NCBI RefSeq assembly: GCF_000826105.1 | Contig: NZ_CCYK01000007.1 | Location: forward strand, 1,054,001-1,118,000 | Length of the DNA stretch: 64,000 bases | Direction: 5' to 3' | DNA from: Pseudomonas massiliensis | GTDB taxonomy: Bacteria > Pseudomonadota > Gammaproteobacteria > Pseudomonadales > Pseudomonadaceae | Shown here: positions 55,792 to 64,000 of the stretch, one piece after another | Layout of the letters: every line of letters starts with the position of its first letter | How positions within the stretch are numbered: position 1 is the first letter of the stretch | Made by a program: the position numbers and the translations under genes | Notes under the pieces: model-generated | What the model saw: the letters and a program-made list of their open reading frames with translations, nothing else | What the model was told of the DNA's origin: nothing | Databases searched by the model: none

Positions 55792-56442
55792 CTATGGGCG
55801 AATCAAATGGCCACTGGCTGGCAGCGGGTGGCCATCGAGCACAACGCCGGTGGGCGTCAGGCCAAGCCTGCCTTGGGCAAACCAGTCGATGGCCAGGGGG
55901 TAGATCCGGTGTTCCTGGGCGTGAACCCGCTGGGCGAGGGTGTCCGGTGTGTCTTCGGCCGCTATCGCGACGGCAGCCTGTACGACCAAGGGGCCCCCGT
56001 CGAGTTCCTCGGTGACGAAGTGTACGCTGCAACCGTGCTCCGCGTCCCCGGCTTCCAGGGCGCGGCGATGGGTATGCAGCCCTTTGTACCGGGGCAATAG
56101 CGAAGGATGGATGTTCAGCAGACGGCCATGGTAGTGGCGAACGAAGCCGGGGCTGAGGATGCGCATGAAGCCCGCCAAGGCCACCAGGCTGGGCTCGAAG
56201 CCGTCGATCAGGGCCATCAGAGCCTCGTCGAAGGCTCCACGGCCCTGGTAACCGGCATGCTCCAGCACGCGGGTTTCGATGCCGGCGTTCGCCGCGCGAA
56301 CCAGGCCCGGGGCATCGGCGCGGTTGGAAATCACCGCGCGAATGCGCACGAGGCTGTCGGCGTGGCGGAACTGGTCGATCATTGCCTGGAGGTTGCTGCC
56401 GGTGCCCGACAGCAAGACCACCAGGTTGCAAGGCGCGGGCAT
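55792..56442 (-). CDS. purN: Phosphoribosylglycinamide formyltransferase PurN
   Basis: 10-formyl-THF-dependent GAR transformylase, third step of purine synthesis. The 216-aa protein has the phosphate loop LLSGTGSNLQAMID, the catalytic N and H in NIHPSLLPRYKG, and the later HFVTEELDGGPLVVQ with the catalytic Asp. The start at 56442 overlaps the purM stop by one base (TGATG), which is the usual purM-purN arrangement. The preceding in-frame codons belong to purM in another frame. Confidence 0.95.
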   Translation of the reverse strand: MPAPCNLVVLLSGTGSNLQAMIDQFRHADSLVRIRAVISNRADAPGLVRAANAGIETRVLEHAGYQGRGAFDEALMALIDGFEPSLVALAGFMRILSPGFVRHYHGRLLNIHPSLLPRYKGLHTHRRALEAGDAEHGCSVHFVTEELDGGPLVVQAAVAIAAEDTPDTLAQRVHAQEHRIYPLAIDWFAQGRLGLTPTGVVLDGHPLPASGHLIRP

Positions 56443-57500
56443 CAGTGGGCCTTGAGGTTTTTCAGCTCGACCTGGGCGGCGCCGTCGGCCGCGGTGGCGA
56501 TTTCCCCGATCACCCAAGGCTGTTCGCCTTCGGCACGCAGAACCTCGAGTGCGCGGGCGACGTCAGCCTGAGCCACGCAGATCACCATCCCCACGCCGCA
56601 GTTCAGTACGCGATGCATCTCGGTTTCGTCGACGTTGCCCTGCTGCTGCAGCCAGTCGAATACGGCCGGGCGCTCCCAGCTGGCCACATCGACCACGGCC
56701 TGGGCGCCAGCTGGCAGCACGCGCGGGATGTTGTCGAGCAGGCCGCCGCCGGTGATGTGGGCCATGGCTTTCACGGCACCGGTTTCGGCGATCAGCTTGA
56801 GCAGGGGCTTGACGTAGATGCGGGTCGGCGCCATCAGCAGGTCCGCCAGGGGCTTGCCGTCGAGCTGCTCGGTGGCGAGGTCCGCCCCGGAAACCTCGAT
56901 AATCTTGCGGATCAGCGAGTAGCCGTTGGAGTGCGGGCCCGAGGAGGGCAGGGCAATGAGGGCGTCACCGGTAGCCACCCGGGAGCCGTCGATGATGTCC
57001 GACTTCTCCACGACACCGACGCAGAAGCCGGCCAGGTCGTAGTCCTCGCCTTCGTACATGCCCGGCATTTCGGCGGTTTCGCCGCCCACCAGAGAGCAGC
57101 CGGCCTGTTCGCACCCTTCGCCGATACCGGTGACCACGGTGGCCGCCACGTCGACGTTCAGCTTGCCGGTGGCATAGTAGTCAAGGAAGAACAGCGGCTC
57201 GGCGCCGCAGACCACCAGATCGTTGACGCACATGGCCACCAGGTCGATGCCGATGCTGTCGTGCTTGTTCAGGTTCAAGGCCAGGCGCAGCTTGGTGCCC
57301 ACGCCATCGGTGCCGGAGACCAGCACGGGCTGCCTGTAGCCGGCCGGGATCTCGCACAGCGCGCCGAAGCCTCCCAGGCCGCCCATCACTTCAGGCCGCG
57401 CGGTACGCTTGGCCACGCCCTTGATGCGTTCGACCAGCGCTTCACCGGCGTCGATGTCCACACCGGCGTCCTTGTAGCTCAGGGAGGGTTGCTTGCTCAT
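56442..57500 (-). CDS. purM: Phosphoribosylformylglycinamidine cyclo-ligase PurM
   Basis: AIR synthetase, which closes the imidazole ring with ATP. The 352-aa protein has the ATP-binding/PurM-like features: [20 protein letters not shown] at the start, then [39 protein letters not shown] and [16 protein letters not shown], all diagnostic of the family. It heads the purM-purN-DUF3108 unit. The 204 bp upstream separate it from the divergent DUF2066 gene and presumably hold both promoters; no PurR box was recognised. Confidence 0.96.
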   Translation of the reverse strand: MSKQPSLSYKDAGVDIDAGEALVERIKGVAKRTARPEVMGGLGGFGALCEIPAGYRQPVLVSGTDGVGTKLRLALNLNKHDSIGIDLVAMCVNDLVVCGAEPLFFLDYYATGKLNVDVAATVVTGIGEGCEQAGCSLVGGETAEMPGMYEGEDYDLAGFCVGVVEKSDIIDGSRVATGDALIALPSSGPHSNGYSLIRKIIEVSGADLATEQLDGKPLADLLMAPTRIYVKPLLKLIAETGAVKAMAHITGGGLLDNIPRVLPAGAQAVVDVASWERPAVFDWLQQQGNVDETEMHRVLNCGVGMVICVAQADVARALEVLRAEGEQPWVIGEIATAADGAAQVELKNLKAH

Positions 57501-57704
57501 GATCCAGGCCTTTGAAGAGGGGCGATACAGGAAACGACCACGGGGGTCTGCGAAGGCGCGCGATTTTATCAGGGTTGGTCTGTTCAGGCCAGAACGCGGC
57601 CAGGCCGGCGAGCCCTCGAATCCGCGCCGTGGTTGGCAGGGCGAATGTTTTCAGGGAAAGTGGGTCCCACTTCTCTTAGTACACGTTCTTTTGGAAATCA
57701 GCCC

Positions 57705-58730
57705 ATGCGCCTGCGCTCCGTTCTGCTCGCTTCATTGTTCGGTCTAGTTCATCTGGCAGCCTGGGGCGAAACCGTCGCCAACCTGTACGAGGTCAGCGAG
57801 CCGGTCGCCAGCCAGGCACCGGAAGAGCGGGACCAGGCCACCCAGCGTGCCCTGGAAACCCTGGTGCTGCGCCTGACCGGCGACGCCAAGGCCTATGGTG
57901 GTGGCGCCCTGGCGAGCGTTCGCAAGGACCCGCAACAGATCATCAGCCAATACGGCTACCAGGCCGGGCCGCCCCAGGTCCTGCAGGTGGATTTCGACCC
58001 GGTCAGTACAGACAAGGCCCTGCGTCAGGCCGGGCTGGCGACCTGGGGCGCCAATCGCCCTTCCATCCTTGCCTGGTGGCTGAACGATAGTCCCGCCGGG
58101 GCTATCCTGGCCGGCGATGCCCAGCCCAGCGCCGCCCCGCTGCGCCAGGCCGCCAGGCACCGTGGCCTGCCCCTCAAGCTGCCCATGGCCGACCTGCCGG
58201 AGCAGCTGGCGGCCACCGCCAAGAACCTGGAAGCCGCCGACCCGGCCCCTTTGCAAGGTGTATCCCAACGCTATGGCGCCGACGCGTTGCTGGCCGTGCA
58301 TGCCGTTCCCAGTGGGGAGCGTTGGCAGGCGAAGTGGCGGCTTTGGCTGGGCGGGCAAAAAGAACAGGGCAGCGTGGAAGCGGCCGACCAGGCAGGCCTG
58401 GCCGATGCGGTGATGCTGGCCGTGGCGCAACGGCTTGCGCCCCGCTATACGGTCAAGCCGGGCGCCAGTGGCGACCTGACGGTCGAAGTGCAGGGCATGA
58501 CCCTGGACCACTACGCTGAACTGGGGCGCGTGCTCGATACCCTGGGCGGCCGCCTGTTGAGCGTGCAGGGTGACCGCGTTCTCTATCAGGTGACCGCCAG
58601 CGCCGACCAGTTGCGAGCGCAACTGAGCCTGGCCCGTTTGCAGGAGATGCCGGCGACGCCCGCCGATGCGTCAATCCCCGCCACGCCGGGCGCGGCGCCC
58701 ACGCTCGAACCTCTGCGGTTCCACTGGTAA
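57705..58730 (+). CDS. DUF2066 exported protein
   Basis: A 341-aa protein of the DUF2066 family. The signal peptide (MRLRSVLLASLFGLVHLAAWG) precedes a domain opening with NLYEVSEPVASQAPEERDQA, typical of DUF2066, and GGGALASVRKDPQQIISQYGY. The middle is Ala/Leu-rich and contains a TolB/OmpA-like alternation of helices and strands. The C-terminus is Pro/Ala-rich. The protein is predicted periplasmic. The start at 57705 was chosen because it gives the signal peptide. It lies ten bases before the PerM-like gene, so both are probably co-transcribed. Confidence 0.82.
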   Translation: MRLRSVLLASLFGLVHLAAWGETVANLYEVSEPVASQAPEERDQATQRALETLVLRLTGDAKAYGGGALASVRKDPQQIISQYGYQAGPPQVLQVDFDPVSTDKALRQAGLATWGANRPSILAWWLNDSPAGAILAGDAQPSAAPLRQAARHRGLPLKLPMADLPEQLAATAKNLEAADPAPLQGVSQRYGADALLAVHAVPSGERWQAKWRLWLGGQKEQGSVEAADQAGLADAVMLAVAQRLAPRYTVKPGASGDLTVEVQGMTLDHYAELGRVLDTLGGRLLSVQGDRVLYQVTASADQLRAQLSLARLQEMPATPADASIPATPGAAPTLEPLRFHW

Positions 58731-58739
58731 GGGGCGGTC

Positions 58740-59813
58740 ATGACAGACAAGAAGCGTTGGTTCTGGCTGGGCGCGGCGTTGGTCGCCGTCGCCCTGATCT
58801 TCGAATTGCATCCTATCCTCTCGCCCTTCCTGGTCGGCATGCTGATCGCGTACCTGGGCGACCCGCTGGTAGACCGGCTCGAGCGTCTGCGCTTGTCCCG
58901 TACCCTTGCCGTGGTCGTGGTGTTCGCGCTCTTCACCCTGATCGTGCTCCTGGCGCTGGTGGTGGTGATTCCCATGCTGGCCAAGCAGGTGGTACGGCTG
59001 TACGAACTGACCCCACAGTTTCTGGATTGGCTGCAGCAGGTGGCGCTGCCGTGGGTTCAGTCGCGGCTGGGGCTGGCAGAAGGCTTCTGGAAGTTCGACA
59101 AGATCAAGGAGGCTATTTCCGCCCACATGGGGCAGACCACCGATATCGTTGGCCTGGTGCTGGCCAGGGCAACCGCCTCGGGCCTGGCCCTGATCGGCTG
59201 GCTGGCCAATCTGGTGCTGATTCCCGTAGTGGGTTTCTACCTGCTGCGAGACTGGGACCTGATGATGGCCAAGATCCGTGGCCTGCTGCCTCGGCATCGG
59301 GAAGGGCAAATCGTTACGCTGGCTCGCGAGTGCCATGAGGTGCTCGGCGCTTTCGTGCGCGGCCAGCTAATGGTCATGCTCGCCCTGGGCGGCATCTATT
59401 CGGTGGGCCTGATGCTCACCGGCCTGGAGTTGGGCCTGCTGGTCGGGGTGCTGGCCGGGTTGGCCTCGATAGTGCCCTACATGGGCTTTATCACCGGTAT
59501 CAGCGCCGCGCTCGCCGCGGGGCTGTTCCAGTTCGGCCTGGACCCATGGCATCTTGCGGCCATCGGCGCGGTATTCGCCATCGGCCAGATGCTCGAAGGC
59601 ATGGTGCTGACCCCGTTGCTGGTGGGTGATCGCATCGGCCTGCATCCAGTGGCGGTGATCTTCGCCATCCTGGCGGGTGGTGAGCTGTTCGGCTTCACCG
59701 GGGTGCTGTTGGCCCTGCCGGTCGCCGCCGTCATCATGGTGCTGGTGCGGCATATGCACGTGCTCTACAAGCAATCGGACCTCTACGGCGGTGGCGAGGA
59801 TCCACAGTTGTAA
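58740..59813 (+). CDS. AI-2E family transporter (PerM-like)
   Basis: A 357-aa polytopic inner-membrane protein of the AI-2E/PerM family. It shows about eight membrane helices (for example LAVVVVFALFTLIVLLALVV at about 58-80, and a cluster of four in the C-terminal half), a cytosolic loop with DKIKEAISAHMGQT, and the family motif GxLxGLxSIVPYxG (GVLAGLASIVPYMGF). Members export varied small molecules or act in Na+(Li+)/H+ exchange; the substrate here is unknown. The gene starts ten bases after the DUF2066 gene and precedes hda. Confidence 0.85.
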   Translation: MTDKKRWFWLGAALVAVALIFELHPILSPFLVGMLIAYLGDPLVDRLERLRLSRTLAVVVVFALFTLIVLLALVVVIPMLAKQVVRLYELTPQFLDWLQQVALPWVQSRLGLAEGFWKFDKIKEAISAHMGQTTDIVGLVLARATASGLALIGWLANLVLIPVVGFYLLRDWDLMMAKIRGLLPRHREGQIVTLARECHEVLGAFVRGQLMVMLALGGIYSVGLMLTGLELGLLVGVLAGLASIVPYMGFITGISAALAAGLFQFGLDPWHLAAIGAVFAIGQMLEGMVLTPLLVGDRIGLHPVAVIFAILAGGELFGFTGVLLALPVAAVIMVLVRHMHVLYKQSDLYGGGEDPQL

Positions 59814-59877
59814 TTACCCCTGGCTGGCCGGCGGGCGCGCGATCAGCCCTTGCCGGCGGGCCTGGCGCGCGTCAAGC

Positions 59878-59905
59878 TTGCAGCTTCCAGCCAAGCCGCT
59901 AGAAT
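59878..59905 (+). promoter_or_regulatory. Probable sigma-70 promoter of hda
   Basis: TTGCAG (59878-59883), a 16-bp spacer and TAGAAT (59900-59905). Transcription would start near 59912, giving a leader of about 30 bases before the hda start at 59942. Confidence 0.5.
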
Positions 59906-59941
59906 CTGGCACCTTTTGAGTTGAGGCGTAACCCCAGGCGC

Positions 59942-60649
59942 ATGAAAGAGCCGATCCAACTCCCGCTGGGTGTGCGCCTGCGTGATGACGCCACCTTCGT
60001 CAACTACTATCCCGGAGCCAACGCCGCGGCGCTTGGCTACGTCGAGCGGTTGTGCGATGCGGATGCCGGCTGGACGGAGAGCCTGATCTACCTCTGGGGC
60101 AAGCCGGGGGTAGGGCGCACTCATCTGATGCAGGCGGCATGCTTGCGCATGGAGCAGCAGGGGCAGCCAGCGGTGTACCTGCCTCTGGCCCAGCTGCTGG
60201 ACCGGGGTGTTGGCATTCTGGATTACCTGGCCCAATATGAACTCGTATGCCTGGACGATCTCCAGGTCATCGCCGGCAAGGCAGACTGGGAAGAGGCCTT
60301 GTTCCACCTGTTCAATCGCCTGCGTGACAGTGGGCGCCGCCTACTGATCGCCGCGTCACATTCCCCACGGGAATTGCCGGTAAAGCTGGCAGACCTCAAG
60401 TCCCGCCTTACCCTGGCCCTGGTTTTCCAGATGCGGCCGCTTTCCGACGAAGACAAGCTGCGAGCGCTTCAGCTGAGGGCTTCGCGCCGGGGCCTGCACC
60501 TGACCGATGAGGTGGGGCATTTCATCCTTACCCGCGGAAGTCGCAGCATGAGCTCGCTGTTCGACCTGCTCGAACGCCTCGATCAGGCCTCGCTTCAAGC
60601 TCAGCGCAAGCTCACTATCCCTTTCCTCAAGGAAACCCTGGGCTGGTAA
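59942..60649 (+). CDS. hda: DnaA regulatory inactivator Hda
   Basis: DnaA-related AAA+ protein that stimulates hydrolysis of DnaA-bound ATP together with the beta clamp, resetting the replication initiator. The 235-aa protein has an N-terminal clamp-binding motif (QLPLGVRL region), a Walker A-like loop GKPGVGRT in which Arg replaces the usual Lys (a feature known in Hda), Walker B LVCLDDLQVI and a sensor II-type Arg region (FILTRGSRSMSSLFDLLE). It lacks the DnaA DNA-binding domain. The start at 59942 follows a plausible sigma-70 promoter. Confidence 0.92.
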   Translation: MKEPIQLPLGVRLRDDATFVNYYPGANAAALGYVERLCDADAGWTESLIYLWGKPGVGRTHLMQAACLRMEQQGQPAVYLPLAQLLDRGVGILDYLAQYELVCLDDLQVIAGKADWEEALFHLFNRLRDSGRRLLIAASHSPRELPVKLADLKSRLTLALVFQMRPLSDEDKLRALQLRASRRGLHLTDEVGHFILTRGSRSMSSLFDLLERLDQASLQAQRKLTIPFLKETLGW

Positions 60650-61043
60650 CAGCGCCGTCATGCCTGCACAGCAGCGCAGCTGGCGAATGGCCTGGGCTTG
60701 CCTGGCATGACCCTTGCTTCACTGATCCGACCGCCACTTGACTGGCGCAGTAGTCGTTTCGCTACTGATAGCTTTCCTATATCACTCATCGTTAGCTAAG
60801 CGAAGCGGATCCGCCTAGGCGTTGCTTCCTTGGAATGTTTCGTAACGCGGGCATCGTGGATAACGCAACAAGATCATGGGCTTGGAGTCAGGGCCCTTCA
60901 GGTCCAAGTGCTCTAGACCAGCAATTTGCGCGTTAGATGTCAGCCTGAACAACGAGAGTCACAAAATGTTCTATAAAATTTGCAAATGATGCCGATAGAG
61001 GGCATATTCCACTCTTCTTCAACCAACCGACACGGTCGTGCCC
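60650..61043 (+). other. Gene-free interval between hda and the NlpC/P60 gene
   Basis: About 390 bp without a credible open frame on either strand. It begins with a strong sigma-54 promoter (60703-60718) and contains small stems (CAGTAG/CTACTG around 60750-60768, GCGGATCCGC around 60805) that would lie in its transcript. No clear terminator follows, so the transcript may be a small RNA or a long leader of the NlpC/P60 gene. A TATAAA near 60971 may be a separate -10. Confidence 0.6.
60703..60718 (+). promoter_or_regulatory. Strong sigma-54 (RpoN) promoter
   Basis: TGGCATGACCCTTGCT has GG at 60704-60705 and GC at 60716-60717 with ten bases between, matching the TGGCACG-N4-TTGCW consensus at nearly every conserved position. 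Transcription would start near 60728, toward the NlpC/P60 gene 316 bp away. Confidence 0.65.
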
Positions 61044-61706
61044 ATGCTCAAGCGCTTCGCACCCCTCGTGCCCCTTGCACTCGTTACCCTGCTGGTCGGC
61101 TGCGCAGCCCAGTCACCGGTCTCGCAACAGCAGGTGTCCGCCCCCGTTACCGCCGAACGCGCCCCTCAGGCGCCAACCCAGCTTCGCCACCCATCCATTG
61201 CCCAGGTTTCCGTGTTCGATGAGGCTGACGAAGCCGACGACAAGGACGACTTGGCCGCGTTTTCCAGCAAGGCGCCGTATCGCCTGCCGTTGCTGGCCGA
61301 TAGCATCCTCGAACGCGGCAAATCTTTGATCGGTACCCGCTACCAGTTTGGCGGCACCACTGAAAGCGGCTTCGATTGCACAGGCTTCATCAACTTCCTG
61401 TTCCGCGAAGAGGCGGGCATGACCCTGCCGCGCTCCAGCCGCGAAATGATCAACGTCAAGGCGCCGCTGGTTGCCCGTAACAACCTCAAGCCGGGTGATG
61501 TGCTGTTCTTCGGCACCTCGGGGCGCAAGGGCCGGGTCAGCCACGCCGGTATCTACCTGGGCGGCGATCAGTTCATCCACTCCAGCAGCCGCCGCAGCGG
61601 TGGCGTACGGGTCGACAGTCTGGGCGACCGCTACTGGAGCAAAACCTATATCGAAGCCAAGCGCATGTTGGCCATGGCGCCCGTCAGCGAAATGGCTCGC
61701 AAGTAA
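61044..61706 (+). CDS. NlpC/P60 family lipoprotein
   Basis: Predicted outer-membrane or periplasmic cell-wall hydrolase. A signal peptide ends in the lipobox LLVGCA with Cys at 20. A Pro/Ala/Gln-rich, then acidic linker (EADEADDKDD) precedes the NlpC/P60 domain (about 90-210), whose catalytic Cys is in GFDCTGFINF and His in VSHAGIYLGG, followed by a second His in QFIHSS. It probably cleaves peptide stems of peptidoglycan (Spr/MepS-like). The start at 61044 is preferred because it gives the best lipoprotein signal. A strong terminator follows. Confidence 0.88.
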   Translation: MLKRFAPLVPLALVTLLVGCAAQSPVSQQQVSAPVTAERAPQAPTQLRHPSIAQVSVFDEADEADDKDDLAAFSSKAPYRLPLLADSILERGKSLIGTRYQFGGTTESGFDCTGFINFLFREEAGMTLPRSSREMINVKAPLVARNNLKPGDVLFFGTSGRKGRVSHAGIYLGGDQFIHSSSRRSGGVRVDSLGDRYWSKTYIEAKRMLAMAPVSEMARK

Positions 61707-61726
61707 ACCAGCGCAACGCCTGACAA

Positions 61727-61765
61727 GGGCAGCGACGAGCGGTCACGCTTTCGCTGCCCTTTTTT
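61727..61765 (+). terminator. Rho-independent terminator
   Basis: A 9-bp stem GGGCAGCGA/TCGCTGCCC with a 15-base loop followed by TTTTTT, 20 bp after the first NlpC/P60 gene. This separates its transcription from that of the second NlpC/P60 gene. Confidence 0.9.
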
Positions 61766-61825
61766 ATGGAAAACAGCGGGTTAAACGCTAATCTTCATCG
61801 GCAGTCGAACTCGGAACCCCTGTCC

Positions 61826-62377
61826 ATGGCCTTTTTCTTCCTTCGCGTGCTCGCAGTGCTGCCGCTGGTGGCGCTTGCCGGTTGTGCAACCCCGCCGCCG
61901 CCCGCGTCCGCCCCTGTCGCCGCGGCGCCCCGTCCGCTGATGGTCGACCCGAGCGATTATTCTTCGATCAAGGCCGATGACGTGCTGTTCCGGGCCATCG
62001 GCCTGGTGGGTACGCCCTATCGTTGGGGCGGCAACACCCCTGCGGCAGGCTTCGATTGCAGTGGCCTGATTGGCTTCGTGTACCGAGACGCGGCGGGTAT
62101 AGCCTTGCCGCGTACCACCGCAGAGTTGATCGCCATGCATGCACCCAGCGTGGATCGCGCGGCGCTTCGTTCCGGGGACCTGGTGTTCTTTTCCACCCAG
62201 GGTGGCGGGCAGGTGAGTCACGCCGGAATCTACGTGGGGGAGGGGCGCTTCGTGCACGCGCCGTCCACCGGGGGTACGGTGCGCCTGGACTACCTGGACA
62301 AGCCTTATTGGCAAAAGGCCTATCTGGACGCCAAGCGCGTCATCCAGCCAGAACGGCTGGCGCAAACGGCGCCTTGA
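61826..62377 (+). CDS. NlpC/P60 family lipoprotein, second copy
   Basis: A 183-aa paralogue of the preceding gene. The signal peptide has lipobox VALAGC with Cys at 20. The catalytic Cys is in GFDCSGLIGF, the His in VSHAGIYVGE and a further His in RFVHAPS. The linker is shorter and Pro/Ala-rich. The protein should act as a peptidoglycan peptide-stem hydrolase. Tandem NlpC/P60 lipoproteins downstream of hda occur in pseudomonads. The start at 61826 (MAFFFLRVLAVLPL) is chosen from the signal; it lies beyond the preceding terminator, so it should have its own promoter. Confidence 0.88.
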   Translation: MAFFFLRVLAVLPLVALAGCATPPPPASAPVAAAPRPLMVDPSDYSSIKADDVLFRAIGLVGTPYRWGGNTPAAGFDCSGLIGFVYRDAAGIALPRTTAELIAMHAPSVDRAALRSGDLVFFSTQGGGQVSHAGIYVGEGRFVHAPSTGGTVRLDYLDKPYWQKAYLDAKRVIQPERLAQTAP

Positions 62378-62435
62378 ATCCAGCGAGTGGGAACAACTGC
62401 CGGCGCGCTTGAGGCACGCGCCGGGCCACGGTTCA

Positions 62436-63746
62436 CTACTGGCGAGTCACCCGCCAGATTTTGTTGCCTACATCATCGGCCACCAGCACCCCGCCCTTGT
62501 CATCGCCCACCACGCCGACCGGGCGCCCCATGGCTTCGCCCTTGTCATTGAGGAAGCCGGACAGCAGGTCCAGCGGTTGCCCCTTGGGCATCCCGTTCTC
62601 GAAGGGCACGAAGATCACCTTGTAGCCGCTATGGGGCTCGCGGTTCCAGGAGCCGTGCTGGCCGATGAACACCCCTTGGTCGAAGGGGGCGGGCAGTTGC
62701 TTGGGTTGGGCGAAGGCCAGGCCCAGGGAGGCGGTGTGTGGCCCGACCGCGTAATCCGGGGTGATGGCCTTCTGTACCAGCTCAGGATTGCCGGGCTCGA
62801 CCCGAACGTCCACATGCTGGCCATAGTAGCTGTAGGGCCAGCCATAGAAGCCGCCATCCTTCACCGAGGTGATGTAATCGGGCACCAGGTCACTGCCGAT
62901 CTCGTCCCGCTCGTTGACAGCTGTCCACAGCTTGCCAGTCTTCGGTTCCCAGGCCAGGCCGTTGGGGTTGCGCAGACCAGTGGCGAACAGGCGCTTCTGG
63001 CCGCTGGCGGCATCCACTTCCCAGATGGCGGCGCGACCCTCTTCGGCGGCCATGCCGTTCTCGCCCACGTTGCTGTTGGAGCCCACGGTCACGTATAGCT
63101 TCTTGCCGTCGGGGCTGGCGATCACATTCTTGGTCCAGTGGTGGTTCAGGCTGCCGGCGGGGAGGTCGGTGACCGTTTCGCCGTCGCCGCTGAGGTGGGT
63201 GGCGCCCGGCTGGTACTTGAAGCGCAGGAGCTTGTCAGTATCGGCCACGTAGAAATCCTGGCCTACCAGCGTCATGCCGAAGGGTGAGTTCAGGTTCTTG
63301 ATGAAGGTTTCCCGGGTTTCCGCTACCCCGTCGCCGTCCTGGTCGCGTAGCAGGGTGATGCGATTGGGGCTCTGCACGCCGGCGCCTGCCCGGCTCATGA
63401 CCTTTTCCGCCACCCAGCCGCGTATGCCCTTGCTGTCGTCCGGCTTGGTGGGGGAGTTGGTTTCCGCCACCAGTACATCGCCGTTGGGCAGTACATAAAG
63501 CCAGCGAGGATGTTCCAGACCCTCGGCGAACGCTTTCACCTGGGTGCCCGGCGCCGCCTTGGGCGTGACGCCGACGGGCCAGCCCACGGCGGGCGCGATG
63601 TTGACGGTGGGTACGAGCGTCTTGTTGGGCGCGGGCAGTTTCGGCGACGGGCCAGTGCCGTCGGATACCTGCAGCTTGGCGCTTTCCCCACAGGCGGCCA
63701 TGCTGGTGGCCAACAGAGCGATGAGAGCGAGACTGGACTTGGGCAT
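62436..63746 (-). CDS. PQQ-dependent sugar dehydrogenase-type lipoprotein (GSDH/sorbosone)
   Basis: A 436-aa exported beta-propeller. The signal ends near SMAACG, which could be a lipobox. The propeller shows the GSDH/sorbosone dehydrogenase motifs [69 protein letters not shown] and [12 protein letters not shown], all characteristic of the soluble aldose dehydrogenase family that uses pyrroloquinoline quinone. The start at 63746 is chosen from the signal peptide; AGGAAG lies upstream and the frame stays open further. The true substrate is unknown. It diverges from whatever the cobalamin riboswitch controls. Confidence 0.82.
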   Translation of the reverse strand: MPKSSLALIALLATSMAACGESAKLQVSDGTGPSPKLPAPNKTLVPTVNIAPAVGWPVGVTPKAAPGTQVKAFAEGLEHPRWLYVLPNGDVLVAETNSPTKPDDSKGIRGWVAEKVMSRAGAGVQSPNRITLLRDQDGDGVAETRETFIKNLNSPFGMTLVGQDFYVADTDKLLRFKYQPGATHLSGDGETVTDLPAGSLNHHWTKNVIASPDGKKLYVTVGSNSNVGENGMAAEEGRAAIWEVDAASGQKRLFATGLRNPNGLAWEPKTGKLWTAVNERDEIGSDLVPDYITSVKDGGFYGWPYSYYGQHVDVRVEPGNPELVQKAITPDYAVGPHTASLGLAFAQPKQLPAPFDQGVFIGQHGSWNREPHSGYKVIFVPFENGMPKGQPLDLLSGFLNDKGEAMGRPVGVVGDDKGGVLVADDVGNKIWRVTRQ

Positions 63747-63857
63747 GGCATCAGCTTCCTGGCGAGCGGTATGTACCGTAGAGGCAGCGAGCCGGCGGAG
63801 GTTCAACATGCCGCATTGACGCTGTGGGGCCAACCCCTTACCCTTCGCCGATCGTTT

Positions 63858-64000
63858 CAGGTGTCCGACGTGCCGCAGGCGCTCGGGTGAAACAGGGAAG
63901 CCGGTGCAAACCCGGCGCTGCCCCCGCAACGGTAGATGAGTCACGCTTGAGCACAAGCCACTGGGGAACCGGGAAGGCGCTGAAGCTGGGCAGCGCCCGC
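63858..64000 (+). ncRNA. Adenosylcobalamin riboswitch (cut by window end)
   Basis: A plus-strand element with the AdoCbl riboswitch landmarks in order: GGTGTCCG near the start, GGTGAAACAGGGAAGCCGGTG, then CCGGCGCTGCCCCCGCAACGG, and the B12 box AGCCACTGG at 63956-63964, followed by CCGGGAAGGCG. It would turn down a gene just right of the window, most likely a cobalamin synthesis or TonB-dependent B12 uptake gene, when adenosylcobalamin is plentiful. The 3' expression platform is outside the window. Confidence 0.9.

Noticed and set aside
55784..56431. Long in-frame extension of the DUF3108 gene
   Set aside because: It overlaps purN in another frame. The signal peptide fixes the start at 55783.
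60728..61043. Identification of the interval as a CrcZ/CrcY-type RNA
   Set aside because: The multiple AACAACAA-type CA motifs that bind Hfq/Crc are not present; only isolated partial matches are seen.

Overview
The window looks like a chromosomal segment of a Pseudomonas of the putida group. The signs are high G+C with a strong third-position G/C bias, a gacS-type hybrid kinase, the cysM-rlmD-relA-mazG run, a phoPQ-dctA block, uronate dehydrogenase, and Pseudomonas-style REP palindromes. The species call is an inference from gene content; no search was run.

Layout. (1) 1-7.6 kb: a zinc alcohol dehydrogenase cut by the window edge, uronate dehydrogenase (udh), a frameshifted aminotransferase remnant, the two-component pair phoP-phoQ, the C4-dicarboxylate transporter dctA behind a sigma-54 promoter with two palindromic upstream sites, sprT and ttcA. 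(2) 7.6-27.1 kb: a type VI secretion (T6SS) cluster, all on the minus strand. In transcription order it runs: a 128-aa gene of unknown function, tssB, tssC, tssE, tssF (broken), tssG, tssH/clpV, tssJ, tssK, tssL, tssM, a second TssM-like gene ending in an OmpA domain, hcp, tssA. (3) 27.1-39 kb: a plus-strand effector island of lower and patchy G+C. It holds an unrecognised protein with a hydrophobic C-terminus followed by a polytopic membrane protein (candidate effector and immunity), vgrG, two DUF1795 (Eag-type) chaperones, and a 1402-aa PAAR-Rhs protein with a nuclease-like tip and its immunity gene. A displaced, twice-frameshifted second tip with an intact immunity gene and a third decayed Rhs fragment follow. 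(4) 39-64 kb: housekeeping genes: YgjP-type metallopeptidase, winged-helix protein, Tag-like glycosylase, WrbA, ArsC-like protein, TlpA-like lipoprotein, gacS, 5-oxoprolinase pxpABC, cysM-rlmD, relA-mazG, DUF2058 protein, purM-purN-DUF3108, DUF2066 protein, PerM-like transporter, hda, two NlpC/P60 lipoproteins, a sorbosone/glucose dehydrogenase-type lipoprotein, and a cobalamin riboswitch cut by the right edge.

How the parts fit. TssJLM make the membrane complex, TssEFGK the baseplate, TssBC the sheath, Hcp the tube, TssH recycles the sheath, TssA organises assembly, and VgrG with the PAAR of Rhs forms the spike. The Eag-type proteins would hold the Rhs pre-PAAR helices. TssL lacks a peptidoglycan-binding extension, while the second TssM-like protein carries one, so anchoring may have moved to that subunit. 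tssF appears to have lost about ten codons with a frame change, so this cluster may be inactive unless the break is a sequencing error. No Fha, PpkA/PppA or TagF gene is visible, so no threonine-phosphorylation control is encoded here.

Most notable observations: the candidate effector/immunity pair beside vgrG; the TssM-OmpA fusion; the disrupted tssF; the Rhs tip graveyard in which both tips and both immunity proteins belong to the same families; a strong sigma-54 promoter facing an otherwise empty 390-bp interval between hda and the NlpC/P60 gene; and a 114-bp duplicated REP doublet. No tRNA, rRNA, CRISPR array or insertion sequence was recognised.
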